64,000 nucleotides of DNA from Bacillus sp. 123MFChir2 (GTDB lineage Bacteria > Bacillota > Bacilli > Bacillales > Bacillaceae_G). Shown here in pieces: positions 26,619 to 35,953 of the stretch. Position numbers and translations under genes: made by a program. The notes under the pieces were generated by a model. It saw nothing but the letters and a program-made list of their open reading frames with translations. It searched no databases and was not told where the DNA came from. The stretch is taken from the NCBI RefSeq assembly GCF_000383235.1, contig NZ_KB910924.1, positions 370,877 to 434,876 on the forward strand, given 5' to 3'. Position 1 is the first letter of the stretch. Each line of letters begins with the position of its first letter.

Positions 26619-27078
26619 ATTTTAATGAAATAACAATTGGTTTATCTTTAGCAAAAGAAGGAGCAAATAATAATTCAGATGCCGTCTCTTCTTTAGGTAT
26701 TTCGAATATAACGCTCGATTGCAATAAATCGTATGATTTTAACTTTCTATCATGCAATATACTTGTCTCCCTTTTCGTTTGAACGACTCCATATATTTTT
26801 CCGGTCTCCGAAATAACATTAAACTGCGAAGGCTTAACAATAATACTTTTGTTTCTACTGTTCTTTAAAGAAAAGTCCACAACAAGAAGCGTGTAATTAT
26901 TTTTTGCAGTCCATACATCATAATTTGGTACACGACTTACATTTTTAATAACAAAATCTATTTGATGAGCCGATAAAATGCCTTTTACACTTGATTGATT
27001 AGCCTGCTCTCCCCTATTGCATCCAGCTATACAAAAGGAAATGATAATACTTACTATAAACAATCGTTTCCACAACAA
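26617..27078 (-). CDS. Lipoprotein with DUF4352-like domain
   Basis: 153 residues. Lipobox CIAGC with Cys at about 20. The mature part has the immunoglobulin-like pattern of DUF4352 proteins: 'YTLLVVDFSLKNSRNKSIIVKPSQFNVISETGKIY' followed by a second strand set. Such domains occur on surface lipoproteins and have no known reaction. Single gene, divergent from the beta-lactamase-like gene. Confidence 0.75.
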   Translation of the reverse strand: MLWKRLFIVSIIISFCIAGCNRGEQANQSSVKGILSAHQIDFVIKNVSRVPNYDVWTAKNNYTLLVVDFSLKNSRNKSIIVKPSQFNVISETGKIYGVVQTKRETSILHDRKLKSYDLLQSSVIFEIPKEETASELLFAPSFAKDKPIVISLK

Positions 27079-27342
27079 CTACCACCTTCTTTGCTGTTTC
27101 TATCGGTTGTATGTTGCACACATTAGATGTTTTTATGCATTAGAAATCAAGTCCATGGTACTAATACAGATTTTATTTATACATATAATGACTTCAACTT
27201 TACCCGTCATTCGAGCTGTTTGGATATGTAAAATTTTATTCTAGAAAAACAAAATTGGTAAAATATGAAACATAATATAATTTTATGATATAATTATATT
27301 ACAAAAGTTTACAAAATGATAAAATGTATAGAGGGAGAAATT

Positions 27343-28434
27343 GTGTTGAAGTTAATTAAAAGACTAAGCATTATATTATTAATTATTTCAATTTTCTTTA
27401 TTGTACATAAACAAAAAGAAAATCATGACCCCATTATGGAATACTTAAAGACACATAAGACAGATAAAAATGTATCTTTTATTCTACAAAGAAACGGAAA
27501 AAATCTAGTTAGTATAAATTCTGATGCGGTAATTCCTTTAGCAAGCATGATGAAACTAATGATTGCTGTAGAATTTGCTAAACAATCGGCAGAGGGAACT
27601 ATTACAGCTGATCAAAAAATTCCTTTAAGTGATTTAGAAGCTTATTATGTGAAAGATACAGATGGCTCTGCTCATCCTAATTGGATACGTTATTTAAAAG
27701 AAAATAATCTGATTCAAAATAATCAAGTAACATTAGAACAAGTTGCAAAAGGAATGTTGCAGTTTAGTTCTAATGCAAATGCCGATTATTTAATAGACAA
27801 ATTAGGTCTTGCAAACATTAATCAAACGATAAAAAATTTACAATTGCCTCATCATCAAGAACTATATCCACTTGTATCTAGTTTATACGTTGCTGGCAAT
27901 TTAAAAAAAGAAGAGAACTTAACCGAAGACGAAACCTTTAAAAAACTGAAAGCTATGTCACAACAAGAATTTTCTAGGGAATCTATTAAGATTCACCAAT
28001 GGATGAAAAATCCTACTGAGTTTAAACAGCGGAATATCCCATACCTTGGCGATATGAAATTCCAAAGAATTTGGTCAGATAATTTACCAGCCGCATCTGC
28101 AAAAGACTATCTGCTATTGATGGAACGACTGAATCGTAAAAACTATTTCCCACCAAATATGCAAAAAGAGTTAGACAAGATTGCCGAATCACCAATGGAA
28201 AACCCCAAAAATAAGGAGTGGTTGATACATGCCGGACAAAAAGGTGGTTCAACAGCATTTTTATTCACAAACTCCACTTATGCAAAAGATAAAGATGGAA
28301 ATATGACGGAAATAGTGCTTATGTTTAATGACTTAACTGAAACTGATTATATAATTAAACATTACGATGATTTTCAGTTAAAAATTTTAAATAATCAAAA
28401 ATTTAGAGCTCTCTTAATTGAAAATTCAAGATAA
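27343..28434 (+). CDS. Class A beta-lactamase-fold serine hydrolase
   Basis: 363 residues. One N-terminal hydrophobic anchor (about 5-22). The catalytic motif SxxK is 'ASMMKLM' (Ser68, Lys71), SxN is 'FSSNANADYL' near 155 and KTG is replaced by KGG in 'HAGQKGGSTAF' near 305. The fold is that of penicillin-binding or beta-lactamase-related enzymes; the changed third motif speaks against an ordinary lactamase. GTG 27343 follows GAGGGAG. Strongly AT-rich upstream region with TATAAT. Confidence 0.75.
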   Translation: MLKLIKRLSIILLIISIFFIVHKQKENHDPIMEYLKTHKTDKNVSFILQRNGKNLVSINSDAVIPLASMMKLMIAVEFAKQSAEGTITADQKIPLSDLEAYYVKDTDGSAHPNWIRYLKENNLIQNNQVTLEQVAKGMLQFSSNANADYLIDKLGLANINQTIKNLQLPHHQELYPLVSSLYVAGNLKKEENLTEDETFKKLKAMSQQEFSRESIKIHQWMKNPTEFKQRNIPYLGDMKFQRIWSDNLPAASAKDYLLLMERLNRKNYFPPNMQKELDKIAESPMENPKNKEWLIHAGQKGGSTAFLFTNSTYAKDKDGNMTEIVLMFNDLTETDYIIKHYDDFQLKILNNQKFRALLIENSR

Positions 28435-28512
28435 TTAAGACATCTACTACATCGCTATCAAGCTACTGGAACTAGTTACTCCCAAAATAATAAAAACATG
28501 ATTACACACAAA

Positions 28513-28544
28513 AAGGCTAATTCATCTCCAAATGAATTAGCCTT
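28513..28544. terminator. Bidirectional terminator
   Basis: A 13-bp stem (AAGGCTAATTCAT and its complement) with a 6-base loop between the convergent hydrolase gene and the small gene at 28593. Confidence 0.85.
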
Positions 28545-28592
28545 CTCCCCATCCAAACCAACAGCAAAATTTTATCAAATTTACAATGGCTA

Positions 28593-28835
28593 TTACGCCA
28601 ATACATCTGTAACTTGATCCATATTTTCAGAAATCCACTTTACTGCTTCATTAAGTGATGGAAACTCTGTTGTTTGAAATGTTACTTCATCTTGTAATAA
28701 CCATACATCCTTCACTTCTTGTTGCACACCAGCAATTGACCAATGAAGTAAGCTGTACGGATGATTATCATTTAAAAACGATACCCACGTTCGCTCTGTT
28801 GCAATGTTTTGTAATGTACGTAATTGTTTGTTCAT
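28593..28835 (-). CDS. Small cytosolic protein of unknown function
   Basis: 80 residues, acidic, with no signal or membrane segment. Hydrophobic pattern 'VSFLNDNHPYSLLHWSIAGV' then 'DVWLLQDEVTFQTTEFPSLNEAVKWISENMD' suggests a compact alpha+beta domain. AAGGTGA lies eight bases before ATG 28835. I do not recognise the family. Confidence 0.6.
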   Translation of the reverse strand: MNKQLRTLQNIATERTWVSFLNDNHPYSLLHWSIAGVQQEVKDVWLLQDEVTFQTTEFPSLNEAVKWISENMDQVTDVLA

Positions 28836-29030
28836 GTTTATGTTCACCTTACTATTTTTTCAGTATATAGCTTATTATATCATACCTTTCGAGAGGACTC
28901 CCACCTCTAAACATATGTGAAGGTGGTGAGGTGAATCGAAAAAATATTTTATGTTCAAAAAACAATAGAATTGTCAAGTCATTCTAGTAAGTATATGATA
29001 AACATATGCGTTTGGTAAGGAGGTGTAACA

Positions 29031-29234
29031 ATGGGGAAAGTACAAATTAAAGTAAATGATAATGGTTCGTTCCGCATTACAGGGGATGTGGAACTAATCG
29101 ATGCAGAAGGAAATGCATTTCCAGCAAAGCCGGCATTTTCAATATGCCGCTGTGGGTTATCCAAAAATATGCCGTATTGCGATGGTTCACATAAAGGAAA
29201 ATTTGAATCTGTTGTACGTGCACCAAAAGAATGA
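29031..29234 (+). CDS. CDGSH iron-sulfur domain protein
   Basis: 67 residues. The cluster motif 'CRCGLSKNMPYCDGSHKGKF' (about 39-58) has the three Cys and one His that bind a 2Fe-2S cluster in CDGSH (mitoNEET-like) proteins. The N-terminal half forms a short beta unit. Such small bacterial forms are linked to redox or iron-sulfur handling. AAGGAGG lies seven bases before the ATG. Confidence 0.9.
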   Translation: MGKVQIKVNDNGSFRITGDVELIDAEGNAFPAKPAFSICRCGLSKNMPYCDGSHKGKFESVVRAPKE

Positions 29235-29268
29235 AAAAAACGCGCACAAGAAAATGTGCGCGTTTTTT
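29235..29268. terminator. Bidirectional terminator
   Basis: A 14-bp stem (AAAAAACGCGCACA and its complement) with a 6-base loop between the convergent CDGSH and crcB genes. Confidence 0.9.
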
Positions 29269-29621
29269 TACATACTTCCCATATAAAATCCAGCAAAAGC
29301 ACTGCCAATACCTATTACATAACTCATAACAAAATATAGTAATGCCTTTTGCCCTTCTCGTTTATGTATCAATTGTACCATTTCCAGTTGATATGTCGAA
29401 AATGTCGTAAATGCCCCCATAAATCCTGTACCGCATAATAATACCCACATTTTAGCTACTCCAGCACCATATAACAGACCGAGTAAAAACGAACCGAGTA
29501 TATTTATAAAAAATGTCCCGTACGGAAAAGAATCCCCATATTTTTCTTTCACTATCATACTAATAAAAAAACGGGCAATAGCACCGAAAAAGCCACCGAT
29601 ACTAACAAGTAAAATATTCAT
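29268..29621 (-). CDS. crcB: Fluoride channel CrcB/FluC, subunit 2
   Basis: 117 residues, four short membrane helices. Hallmarks are 'GGFFGAIARFFIS' near the start, 'NILGSFLLGLLYG' and 'GFMGAFTTFSTYQLE', the Na+ and Phe-box region of Fluc channels. It exports fluoride. The ATG overlaps the stop of the other crcB by four bases, so the two are translated together and probably form a heterodimer as in other bacilli. Confidence 0.92.
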   Translation of the reverse strand: MNILLVSIGGFFGAIARFFISMIVKEKYGDSFPYGTFFINILGSFLLGLLYGAGVAKMWVLLCGTGFMGAFTTFSTYQLEMVQLIHKREGQKALLYFVMSYVIGIGSAFAGFYMGSM

Positions 29622-30022
29622 ATGTTTCCTTCTTTCCTCACACCGCGTTCATATAGCATATTCCCAACATAAAATCCGCCAAAAGAGAAAAGCAATCCCC
29701 CTATCATACTCGCACTCACATATAAAAAAGCCACCCTGAACGCTTCGTGCTGCAATAGCTTCAGCGTGTCTACGCTAAACGTTGAGAACGTTGTATAGGA
29801 ACCAATTATCCCTGTACCGATAGCACTTATCATAAGCGGTGAAACCTGTTTCATCCGAAAGATTGACATCGTTAAAAACGCTAATAAAAAACTGCCACTC
29901 ATATTAGCTAACCATGTCGCAAATGGAAAACTAGTAAACGATGCCGTTTCAAAAAGCTGTCCTACTCCATAACGAGCTAAAGCTCCGATCACGCCGCCTA
30001 TTCCTACAGCAATATACTTCAT
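29618..30022 (-). CDS. crcB: Fluoride channel CrcB/FluC, subunit 1
   Basis: 134 residues. 'GIGGVIGALARYGVGQL', 'WLANMSGSFLLAFL' and 'GIIGSYTTFSTFSVD' are the CrcB signatures. First gene of the pair. AGGTGA lies four to five bases before the ATG. No fluoride riboswitch can be found upstream: repeat copy F fills that space. Confidence 0.92.
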   Translation of the reverse strand: MKYIAVGIGGVIGALARYGVGQLFETASFTSFPFATWLANMSGSFLLAFLTMSIFRMKQVSPLMISAIGTGIIGSYTTFSTFSVDTLKLLQHEAFRVAFLYVSASMIGGLLFSFGGFYVGNMLYERGVRKEGNI

Positions 30023-30044
30023 ACTTTCACCTCAATTTAGACAC

Positions 30045-30244
30045 TATATAAATCCAAATTAAAAAACTGACATAAAAACCTTTTTCTTTTTAAAGAGGCG
30101 AGAGCGTCTGGCCGCGTATAGGAGCGGTCGGGACCTTTTCCTGCCACATTCAATGTTCAAATAAATAGAGAAAGAAAGTAGCAGAATCTTTTTGTCTGCA
30201 TTGCCGTAATCTATATGTCAAAAAGTCAAAATGGATTTACATAT
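30045..30244 (-). repeat. Dispersed repeat, copy F (bcr-like)
   Basis: Reverse orientation. Terminal repeats TATATAAATCCAAATTAA and (minus strand) ATGTAAATCCATTTTGA. Core (minus) 'GACCGCTCCTATACGCGGCC'. It forms most of the 5' flank of the crcB pair, 22 bases from the start codon. Confidence 0.8.
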
Positions 30245-30369
30245 CAAATCTTTTCTACACTAGTATAACAAATTTTTTCTCCTCGCTAACGTAGATTTAT
30301 CACCACTCTTTATTTTCATACAATTCTTCACATTCAAATATTTTCTATAGCCTTTTGTCTTTTTTGTGC

Positions 30370-30375
30370 TATAAT
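30370..30375 (+). promoter_or_regulatory. -10 box of the riboflavin operon
   Basis: TATAAT, 12 bases before the FMN aptamer. The -35 is weak. Confidence 0.55.
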
Positions 30376-30386
30376 GTGAGCAAACA

Positions 30387-30528
30387 GCATCCTTCGGGGT
30401 CGGGTGAAATTCCCAACCGGCGGTGATGAAGTACACACTTCTAAGTCCGTGACCCGTTTTCAAATTGAAAACGGTGGATCTAGTGAGACTCTAGAGCCGA
30501 CAGTATAGTCTGGATGGGAGAAGGATAT
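30387..30528 (+). ncRNA. FMN riboswitch (RFN element)
   Basis: The conserved blocks are in order: CATCCTTCGGGGTCGGGTG, CCAACCGGCGGTGATG, AGTCCGTGACCCG, GGTGGATCTAGTGAGA, AGAGCCGACAGTATAGTCTG and the closing GGGAGAAGGAT. It binds FMN and stops rib expression by termination at 30778-30806. The segment GAAGGATA (30520-30527), which closes the aptamer, also fits TATCCTTC at 30741-30748. Confidence 0.96.
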
Positions 30529-30777
30529 GTTTTCTAGTACGTATAATAGGATACTACGTTTATTTCAGCATGCTCATTTGTACTGTTTATTTTTAAACAT
30601 GCACATGTTTTCTTTCATATACCATTCTTTTCTTTGCTGAAATCATACAATAACACTAGCATGTAAAAAATAGATAGTTGCTAGGCTTCTTTTCTATGCA
30701 AACATATCGATTAACGCTAGGTTTATTCAGTATACTCTCGTATCCTTCTTATATTTCTAGAAACATCGTCTCTCTCA

Positions 30778-30806
30778 CCCCAAGGATTCTATCCTTGGGG
30801 TTTTTT
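30778..30806 (+). terminator. Riboswitch-controlled terminator before ribD
   Basis: A 10-bp stem (CCCCAAGGAT and its complement), 3-base loop, then six T. It lies 25 bases before the ribD start and 250 bases after the aptamer. Confidence 0.85.
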
Positions 30807-30830
30807 GATTTTTTTAGGAGAGGTGAGTTT

Positions 30831-31943
30831 ATGACAGATCAAGAATATATGGCACTTGCTTTGCAATTAGCAAAACATACAGCTGGGCAAACAAGTCCTA
30901 ATCCTATGGTCGGTGCTGTTGTTGTAAAAGATGGGAATATTATTGGAGTGGGGTCCCATTTACGAGCAGGAACTGAACACGCTGAAGTTCACGCTCTTCA
31001 CATGGCTGGTGAAAATGCCCACGGTGCAACAGTTTATGTAACGCTAGAACCGTGCAGTCATCACGGAAAAACGCCTCCTTGCTGTGATTTGCTCATCGCA
31101 AAGAACGTAAAACGAGTCGTTGTTGCAGTACTCGATAGCAACCCGCTCGTTTCAGGTCAAGGTGTCAAGCGATTACAGGAAGCTGGAATTGACGTAACAA
31201 TTGGTGTACTGGAAAAAGAAGCAAAAGAATTAAATCGTTACTTTTTCCACTACATGAGAACAAAGCGACCATTTGTCACATTAAAAACAGCAATGAGTTT
31301 AGATGGAAAAATCGCTACTCATACAGGAGAGAGTAAATGGATTACAGGCGAAGAGGCACGTGCCGATGTACACCGTTATCGCCATACACACGATGCCATT
31401 CTCGTCGGTGTAAATACAATTATTACCGATAACCCGCATTTAACAACGCGTCTTGTAAATGGCGGAAAAAATCCAATTCGCATCGTACTTGATACACATT
31501 TGCGAACCCCCCTTTCATCTCACGTAATTACAGATGGTAAGGCGCCAACATGGATTATCGTTGGAAATACCGTTTCAAAAGAGAAAATCGCAAAATTTCA
31601 ATCAGATATGGTATTTGTTTTGCCAATGAAGACGAATCATATTGAAATAAACGAACTGCTCAATCTTCTCGGAGAAAAAAGCATTCTTTCTCTCTTTGTC
31701 GAAGGCGGACAAACAGTTCATGCGAGTTTCTTAGAAGCAAAATGTTTTCAGGAGCTGATTACTTATATTAGCCCAAAGCTAATTGGTGGTAAAGAAGCCC
31801 CAACATGTTTTGGCGGAAATGGTTTTACACAATTGAAAGATGCACTCACACTGCACATTCAATCGATGGAACAAATTGATGATGATATAAAAGTCGTTAC
31901 CATCCCAAGAAAAGAGGTGCCTTATGTTTACAGGAATTGTTGA
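30831..31943 (+). CDS. ribD: Riboflavin deaminase/reductase RibD
   Basis: 370 residues. The deaminase half holds the zinc set H50-A-E52 and C75/C84 (PCSHHGKTPPC). The reductase half begins near 145 with 'RPFVTLKTAMSLDGKIAT'. It carries out the second and third steps of riboflavin synthesis. ATG 30831 follows AGGAGAGGTGA; an in-frame extension upstream crosses the terminator and has no ribosome site. First gene of ribD-ribE-ribBA-ribH. Confidence 0.96.
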   Translation: MTDQEYMALALQLAKHTAGQTSPNPMVGAVVVKDGNIIGVGSHLRAGTEHAEVHALHMAGENAHGATVYVTLEPCSHHGKTPPCCDLLIAKNVKRVVVAVLDSNPLVSGQGVKRLQEAGIDVTIGVLEKEAKELNRYFFHYMRTKRPFVTLKTAMSLDGKIATHTGESKWITGEEARADVHRYRHTHDAILVGVNTIITDNPHLTTRLVNGGKNPIRIVLDTHLRTPLSSHVITDGKAPTWIIVGNTVSKEKIAKFQSDMVFVLPMKTNHIEINELLNLLGEKSILSLFVEGGQTVHASFLEAKCFQELITYISPKLIGGKEAPTCFGGNGFTQLKDALTLHIQSMEQIDDDIKVVTIPRKEVPYVYRNC

Positions 31944-32568
31944 GGAACTTGGAACAATCGCTAATATGCAGCAAACTGGCGAAGCTATGAAACTGACAAT
32001 TTCGGCAGAGACCATTTTGACAGACATAAACTTAGGTGACAGCATTGCTGTAAACGGGATTTGTTTAACTGTCACTTCTTTTACACCCACCTCTTTTACC
32101 GTTGATGTTATGCCCGAGACGATGCGAGCAACATCTCTCCAATCACTTAGCCGTGGCTGGGCAGTCAATTTAGAGCGTGCTATGGGTGCAAACGGCCGCT
32201 TCGGTGGGCATTTTGTAACAGGACACATTGACGGCACTGGAACAATTATTGATAAAAAACGAAGCTATAACGCCATATATTACAAAATACAATTACCAAA
32301 TGAATTGCTTCGTTATTGTTTACAAAAAGGGTCTGTTGCCATTGATGGCACGAGTCTTACGATTTTTGGCATTGATGAATCTTCCATCACAATCTCTCTC
32401 ATTCCACACACATTAAGTCAGTCAGTCATCGGAACAAAAACTACTGGCGATATCGTGAACATTGAGTGCGATATGATTGGAAAATATATTGAACGTTTTA
32501 TTACAAAGCCAACATCTAAGAAGAGCTCTATTACAGAAAACTTTTTACAAGACAATGGGTTCCTATAA
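31924..32568 (+). CDS. ribE: Riboflavin synthase, alpha subunit
   Basis: 214 residues made of two similar barrels; each begins with the lumazine-binding pattern ('[12 protein letters not shown]' and 'HIDGTGTI'). '[23 protein letters not shown]' and its second copy form the two active half-sites. It joins two dimethylribityllumazine molecules into riboflavin. The start overlaps the end of ribD by 20 bases. Confidence 0.95.
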   Translation: MFTGIVEELGTIANMQQTGEAMKLTISAETILTDINLGDSIAVNGICLTVTSFTPTSFTVDVMPETMRATSLQSLSRGWAVNLERAMGANGRFGGHFVTGHIDGTGTIIDKKRSYNAIYYKIQLPNELLRYCLQKGSVAIDGTSLTIFGIDESSITISLIPHTLSQSVIGTKTTGDIVNIECDMIGKYIERFITKPTSKKSSITENFLQDNGFL

Positions 32569-32581
32569 GGGAGGAAATGAA

Positions 32582-33775
32582 ATGTTTCATCGAATTGAAG
32601 AAGCGCTAGAAGATTTAAAACAAGGAAAAGTTGTTATCGTCTGCGATGATGAAAATAGAGAAAATGAAGGGGATTTTATTTCTTTAGCCGAGTATAGTAC
32701 ACCGGAAACAATCAACTTCATGATTACGCATGGGCGCGGCCTTGTATGCGTTCCTATTACAGAGGAACATGCCAATCGTTTAGAGTTAGTACCTATGGTT
32801 TCACAAAATACAGATTCACACGGTACGGCCTTTACTGTTAGCGTCGATCACATTTCAACGACAACTGGTATTAGCGCTTATGAACGTGCGACAACTATAC
32901 GTGAACTATTAAACCTTAAAGCGAAAGCCAGTGATTTTAAACGACCTGGACATATCTTTCCTTTAATCGCCAAAGCAGGGGGCGTTCTTCGCCGCGCTGG
33001 GCATACAGAAGCTGCTGTAGATTTAGCAAAATTATGCGGTGCAGAGCCAGCAGGCGTTATTTGTGAAATCATAAATGAAGATGGAACGATGGCACGAGTG
33101 CCTGATTTATTAGAAATTGCCAAGCAATTTAATCTAAAAATGATTACAATTGAAGACTTAATTGCGTATCGTCGTCATCATGAAACATTCGTGCAACGTG
33201 AAGTCGAAATTACACTACCAACTGACTTTGGTACATTTCAGGCCATTGGCTATTCCAATTCTTTAGATAATCAAGAACATATCGCTCTTATAAAAGGCGA
33301 TATTTCTACAGACGAATCAGCGCTTGTACGTGTCCATTCTGAGTGCTTAACTGGCGATGTATTTGGATCTTGCCGCTGCGACTGCGGTCCACAGCTTCAT
33401 GCAGCGCTCGCTCAAATTGAACGAGAAGGAAAAGGAGTTCTTTTATACATGCGTCAAGAAGGACGAGGCATTGGACTACTTAATAAATTACGAGCATATA
33501 AACTGCAAGAAGAAGGCTACGATACTGTAGAGGCAAATGAAAAGCTTGGCTTTGCAGCTGATCTTCGTGACTACGGAATTGGCGCACAAATTTTAAAAGA
33601 TTTAGGATTACAACAGCTTCGTCTTTTAACAAATAATCCACGTAAAATTGCAGGCTTACAAGGTTATGATTTAGCAGTTGTAGAGCGAGTGCCGCTCCAA
33701 ATGCCGGCAAAAGAAGAGAATAAAACATATTTACAAACGAAATCAACAAAATTAGGTCATTTATTGACTTTATAA
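32582..33775 (+). CDS. ribBA: Bifunctional DHBP synthase / GTP cyclohydrolase II
   Basis: 397 residues. The DHBP synthase half (1-200) shows '[12 protein letters not shown]' and 'RPGHIFPL...GHTEAAVDL'. The cyclohydrolase half shows the zinc site '[15 protein letters not shown]' and '[17 protein letters not shown]'. It supplies both branches of riboflavin synthesis. GGGAGG lies upstream of ATG 32582. Its TAA stop lies within the outer edge of repeat copy G. Confidence 0.96.
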   Translation: MFHRIEEALEDLKQGKVVIVCDDENRENEGDFISLAEYSTPETINFMITHGRGLVCVPITEEHANRLELVPMVSQNTDSHGTAFTVSVDHISTTTGISAYERATTIRELLNLKAKASDFKRPGHIFPLIAKAGGVLRRAGHTEAAVDLAKLCGAEPAGVICEIINEDGTMARVPDLLEIAKQFNLKMITIEDLIAYRRHHETFVQREVEITLPTDFGTFQAIGYSNSLDNQEHIALIKGDISTDESALVRVHSECLTGDVFGSCRCDCGPQLHAALAQIEREGKGVLLYMRQEGRGIGLLNKLRAYKLQEEGYDTVEANEKLGFAADLRDYGIGAQILKDLGLQQLRLLTNNPRKIAGLQGYDLAVVERVPLQMPAKEENKTYLQTKSTKLGHLLTL

Positions 33776-33965
33776 ATTGAAAAGCAGAGATTTAAAATCA
33801 TTCCTTTTTGGATGGGAAAGAGCGTCTGGCCATCCATAGGAGCGATCAGGGCCTTTTTCTGCCACATGCCAGGTTTAAAACAAAAGGAGCAGGACAGTAG
33901 CGGGCATGTTGTATTCTGCATAGCAGCAACTTCTATATCGGAAAACTTAATATAAATTTAAATAG
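33774..33965 (-). repeat. Dispersed repeat, copy G (bcr-like), inside the rib operon
   Basis: Reverse orientation. The core 'CTGGCCATCCATAGGAGC' with GATCAGG gives the family hairpin, and 'AACTTCTATATCGGAAAA' the other end. It starts at the ribBA stop codon and ends about 16 bases before the ribH start, so it fills the whole gap between the two genes. Confidence 0.8.
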
Positions 33966-33981
33966 ATTAAAGGAGAGATTC

Positions 33982-34446
33982 ATGATGGTATTCGAAGGTC
34001 ATTTAGTTGGTACAGGATTAAAAGTAGGTATTGTTGTTGGTCGTTTTAACGAATTTATTACAAGCAAACTATTAGGCGGTGCATTAGACGGTTTAAAACG
34101 TCACGGGGTAGAAGAAAACAACATTGATGTCGCTTGGGTCCCTGGTGCATTTGAAATTCCATTGATCGCAAAGAAAATGGCAAATAGCGGAAAATACGAT
34201 GCCGTTATTACACTTGGAACAGTGATTCGCGGCGCAACAACGCATTATGATTATGTTTGTAATGAAGTGGCAAAAGGCGTCGCTTCCCTTTCATTACAAA
34301 CAGAAATCCCTGTTATTTTTGGTGTCTTAACAACAGAAACAATTGAACAAGCAATTGAACGCGCAGGTACAAAAGCTGGCAATAAAGGATGGGAATCTGC
34401 AGTTGCAGCAATTGAAATGGCAAACCTATCCCGACAGTGGGCATGA
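33982..34446 (+). CDS. ribH: Lumazine synthase RibH
   Basis: 154 residues. '[28 protein letters not shown]', '[16 protein letters not shown]' and '[21 protein letters not shown]' are the family motifs, with the catalytic His in the last one. It makes dimethylribityllumazine and forms 60-subunit shells. AAAGGAG lies six bases before the ATG. It is separated from ribBA by copy G. Confidence 0.95.
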   Translation: MMVFEGHLVGTGLKVGIVVGRFNEFITSKLLGGALDGLKRHGVEENNIDVAWVPGAFEIPLIAKKMANSGKYDAVITLGTVIRGATTHYDYVCNEVAKGVASLSLQTEIPVIFGVLTTETIEQAIERAGTKAGNKGWESAVAAIEMANLSRQWA

Positions 34447-34499
34447 AGTGAAACTACCCATTAATGTAGGAAAAACCGATTACATTTCAAGTTTAAAGT

Positions 34500-34526
34500 A
34501 AAGAGAGGCTATCCGAGCCTCTCTTT
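34500..34526. terminator. Terminator of the riboflavin operon
   Basis: An 11-bp stem (AAAGAGAGGCT and its complement), 5-base loop, T-rich tail. It also serves the convergent small gene. Confidence 0.9.
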
Positions 34527-34764
34527 ATTTTTCCATTTTTCCTTCCCCCTGTCCTTCTTGTAAAATTTTCAGCTCTTCCCGCACTTCTTTTAAATTTTTT
34601 CCTTCTGTATCGATTCCAAAATACGCAGCTTGGTGCCGAAAATGCTGTTCGACCCTCTTTTGCAAATCTTTCTGTTCAGGATTTTCAGCAGCTTTTACTG
34701 GATCTGCACTAACCGCCTTTAATAAAATAAGAAAACTCATCACTGCTAATATATATTTATGCAT
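34525..34764 (-). CDS. Small secreted protein with 'GIDTEGK' motif
   Basis: 79 residues. Signal peptide of about 20-28 residues (MHKYILAVMSFLILLKAVSA). The mature part is charged and helical and holds 'YFGIDTEGKNLKEVREELK' near the end. The same pattern occurs twice in the secreted protein at 40850-41197, on the other side of the bio operon. GGGGGA lies upstream of ATG 34764. Function unknown. Confidence 0.7.
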   Translation of the reverse strand: MHKYILAVMSFLILLKAVSADPVKAAENPEQKDLQKRVEQHFRHQAAYFGIDTEGKNLKEVREELKILQEGQGEGKMEK

Positions 34765-34907
34765 GCGAATCCCCCAAATCACGATTAAATTCTTTCTTAC
34801 TATGTACAATTGCATAGTGGGAAATTCGAACACATATTATGTCATCTCTTTACAAACCCAATGCTTCCAATGCTTATATACGCTTTATTACATTTTATTT
34901 ACAAAAA

Positions 34908-34936
34908 AAGAAAGCTCCTTTATAGAGAGCTTTCTT
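34908..34936 (-). terminator. Terminator of the biotin operon
   Basis: A 10-bp stem (AAGAAAGCTC and its complement) with a 9-base loop, followed by seven T on the minus strand. Confidence 0.85.
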
Positions 34937-34954
34937 CTCAAGTTATCATTAGGT

Positions 34955-35953
34955 TTATAATGCACATTCCTCAATTTCAAACCCTAAATCTTCAATCATT
35001 CCCCAGTCTGCTGTTGGCTCTTGGCCAGCAGTTGTTAAATAATCACCAACGAAGATTGAGTTGGCCGCAAATAAACCAAGAGGTTGAACTGCTCGTAAAT
35101 TAATTTCACGTCCCCCAGAAATACGAATTTCTTTTGACGGATTCACAAAGCGCATCATTGCTAATACTCTCAAGCACTGCATTGGTGTTAATTCTTTTTG
35201 TCCTTCTAACGGTGTTCCCTTTACAGAAACAAGGAAGTTACATGGAATAGAATCTGCATCTAAACGCTTTAATTCAAATGCAATCTCTACGCGTTGTTCC
35301 TCTGTTTCACCCATTCCGAAAATGGCACCAGAACACGGTGATATACCCGCATGCTTCGCTTTTTCAACCGTATCAACGCGATCGTCATACGTATGAGTTG
35401 AACAAATGCTTTCGTAATTATCTACATGCGTATTTAGATTATGATTGTAACGATGCACGCCAGCTTCTGCAAGGCGCTCTGCTTGATCTTCATTTAAGAA
35501 TCCTAAACAACAACAAATCTTCAAATCAGTCGTTTGGCGAATTTCTTTTACCGCTCCAATAACATGATCTACTTCTTTATTTGTTGGGCGACGGCCAGAA
35601 GCTACGATACAATATGTGCCCGCCTTACGACGAATGGCTTCATGTGCACCTTCGACAATCTTCTCTTGTGTTAACCAAGCATATTTATCAATCGGAGCTT
35701 CGGATACGATTGATTGAGAACAATACCCACAATCTTCTGGACATAGGCCTGACTTCGTATTAATAATCATATTTAGTTTTACTTTTTTCCCGAAGTAATG
35801 ATGACGAATCACATACGCCGCATTCATAATTTCTAAAACTTCTTCGTCATTCGCTTGTAAAATACTTAGTGCTTCTTCCTCCGTTACATCTCTTCCCTCT
35901 AATACTTCAAATGCGATTTGCTTCCAATCTATTTTCGTGTTTACATGTTTCAT
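34955..35953 (-). CDS. bioB: Biotin synthase
   Basis: 332 residues, radical-SAM TIM barrel. The 4Fe-4S site is CPEDCGYC with C71, C75 and C78; the second cluster ligands lie in 'KICCCLGF' and 'CSTHTYDDRV', with Arg in 'EIRISGGRE'. It inserts sulfur into dethiobiotin, the last step. The start overlaps bioC by 47 bases. Last gene of bioADFHCB. Confidence 0.96.
   Translation of the reverse strand: MKHVNTKIDWKQIAFEVLEGRDVTEEEALSILQANDEEVLEIMNAAYVIRHHYFGKKVKLNMIINTKSGLCPEDCGYCSQSIVSEAPIDKYAWLTQEKIVEGAHEAIRRKAGTYCIVASGRRPTNKEVDHVIGAVKEIRQTTDLKICCCLGFLNEDQAERLAEAGVHRYNHNLNTHVDNYESICSTHTYDDRVDTVEKAKHAGISPCSGAIFGMGETEEQRVEIAFELKRLDADSIPCNFLVSVKGTPLEGQKELTPMQCLRVLAMMRFVNPSKEIRISGGREINLRAVQPLGLFAANSIFVGDYLTTAGQEPTADWGMIEDLGFEIEECAL

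Noticed and set aside
30023-30260. Fluoride riboswitch before the crcB pair
   Set aside because: None of the conserved fluoride-motif blocks is present; the space is taken by repeat copy F.
30678-30830. In-frame N-terminal extension of RibD
   Set aside because: It would cross the riboswitch terminator and has no ribosome site; ATG 30831 has AGGAGAGGTGA and gives the normal RibD length.
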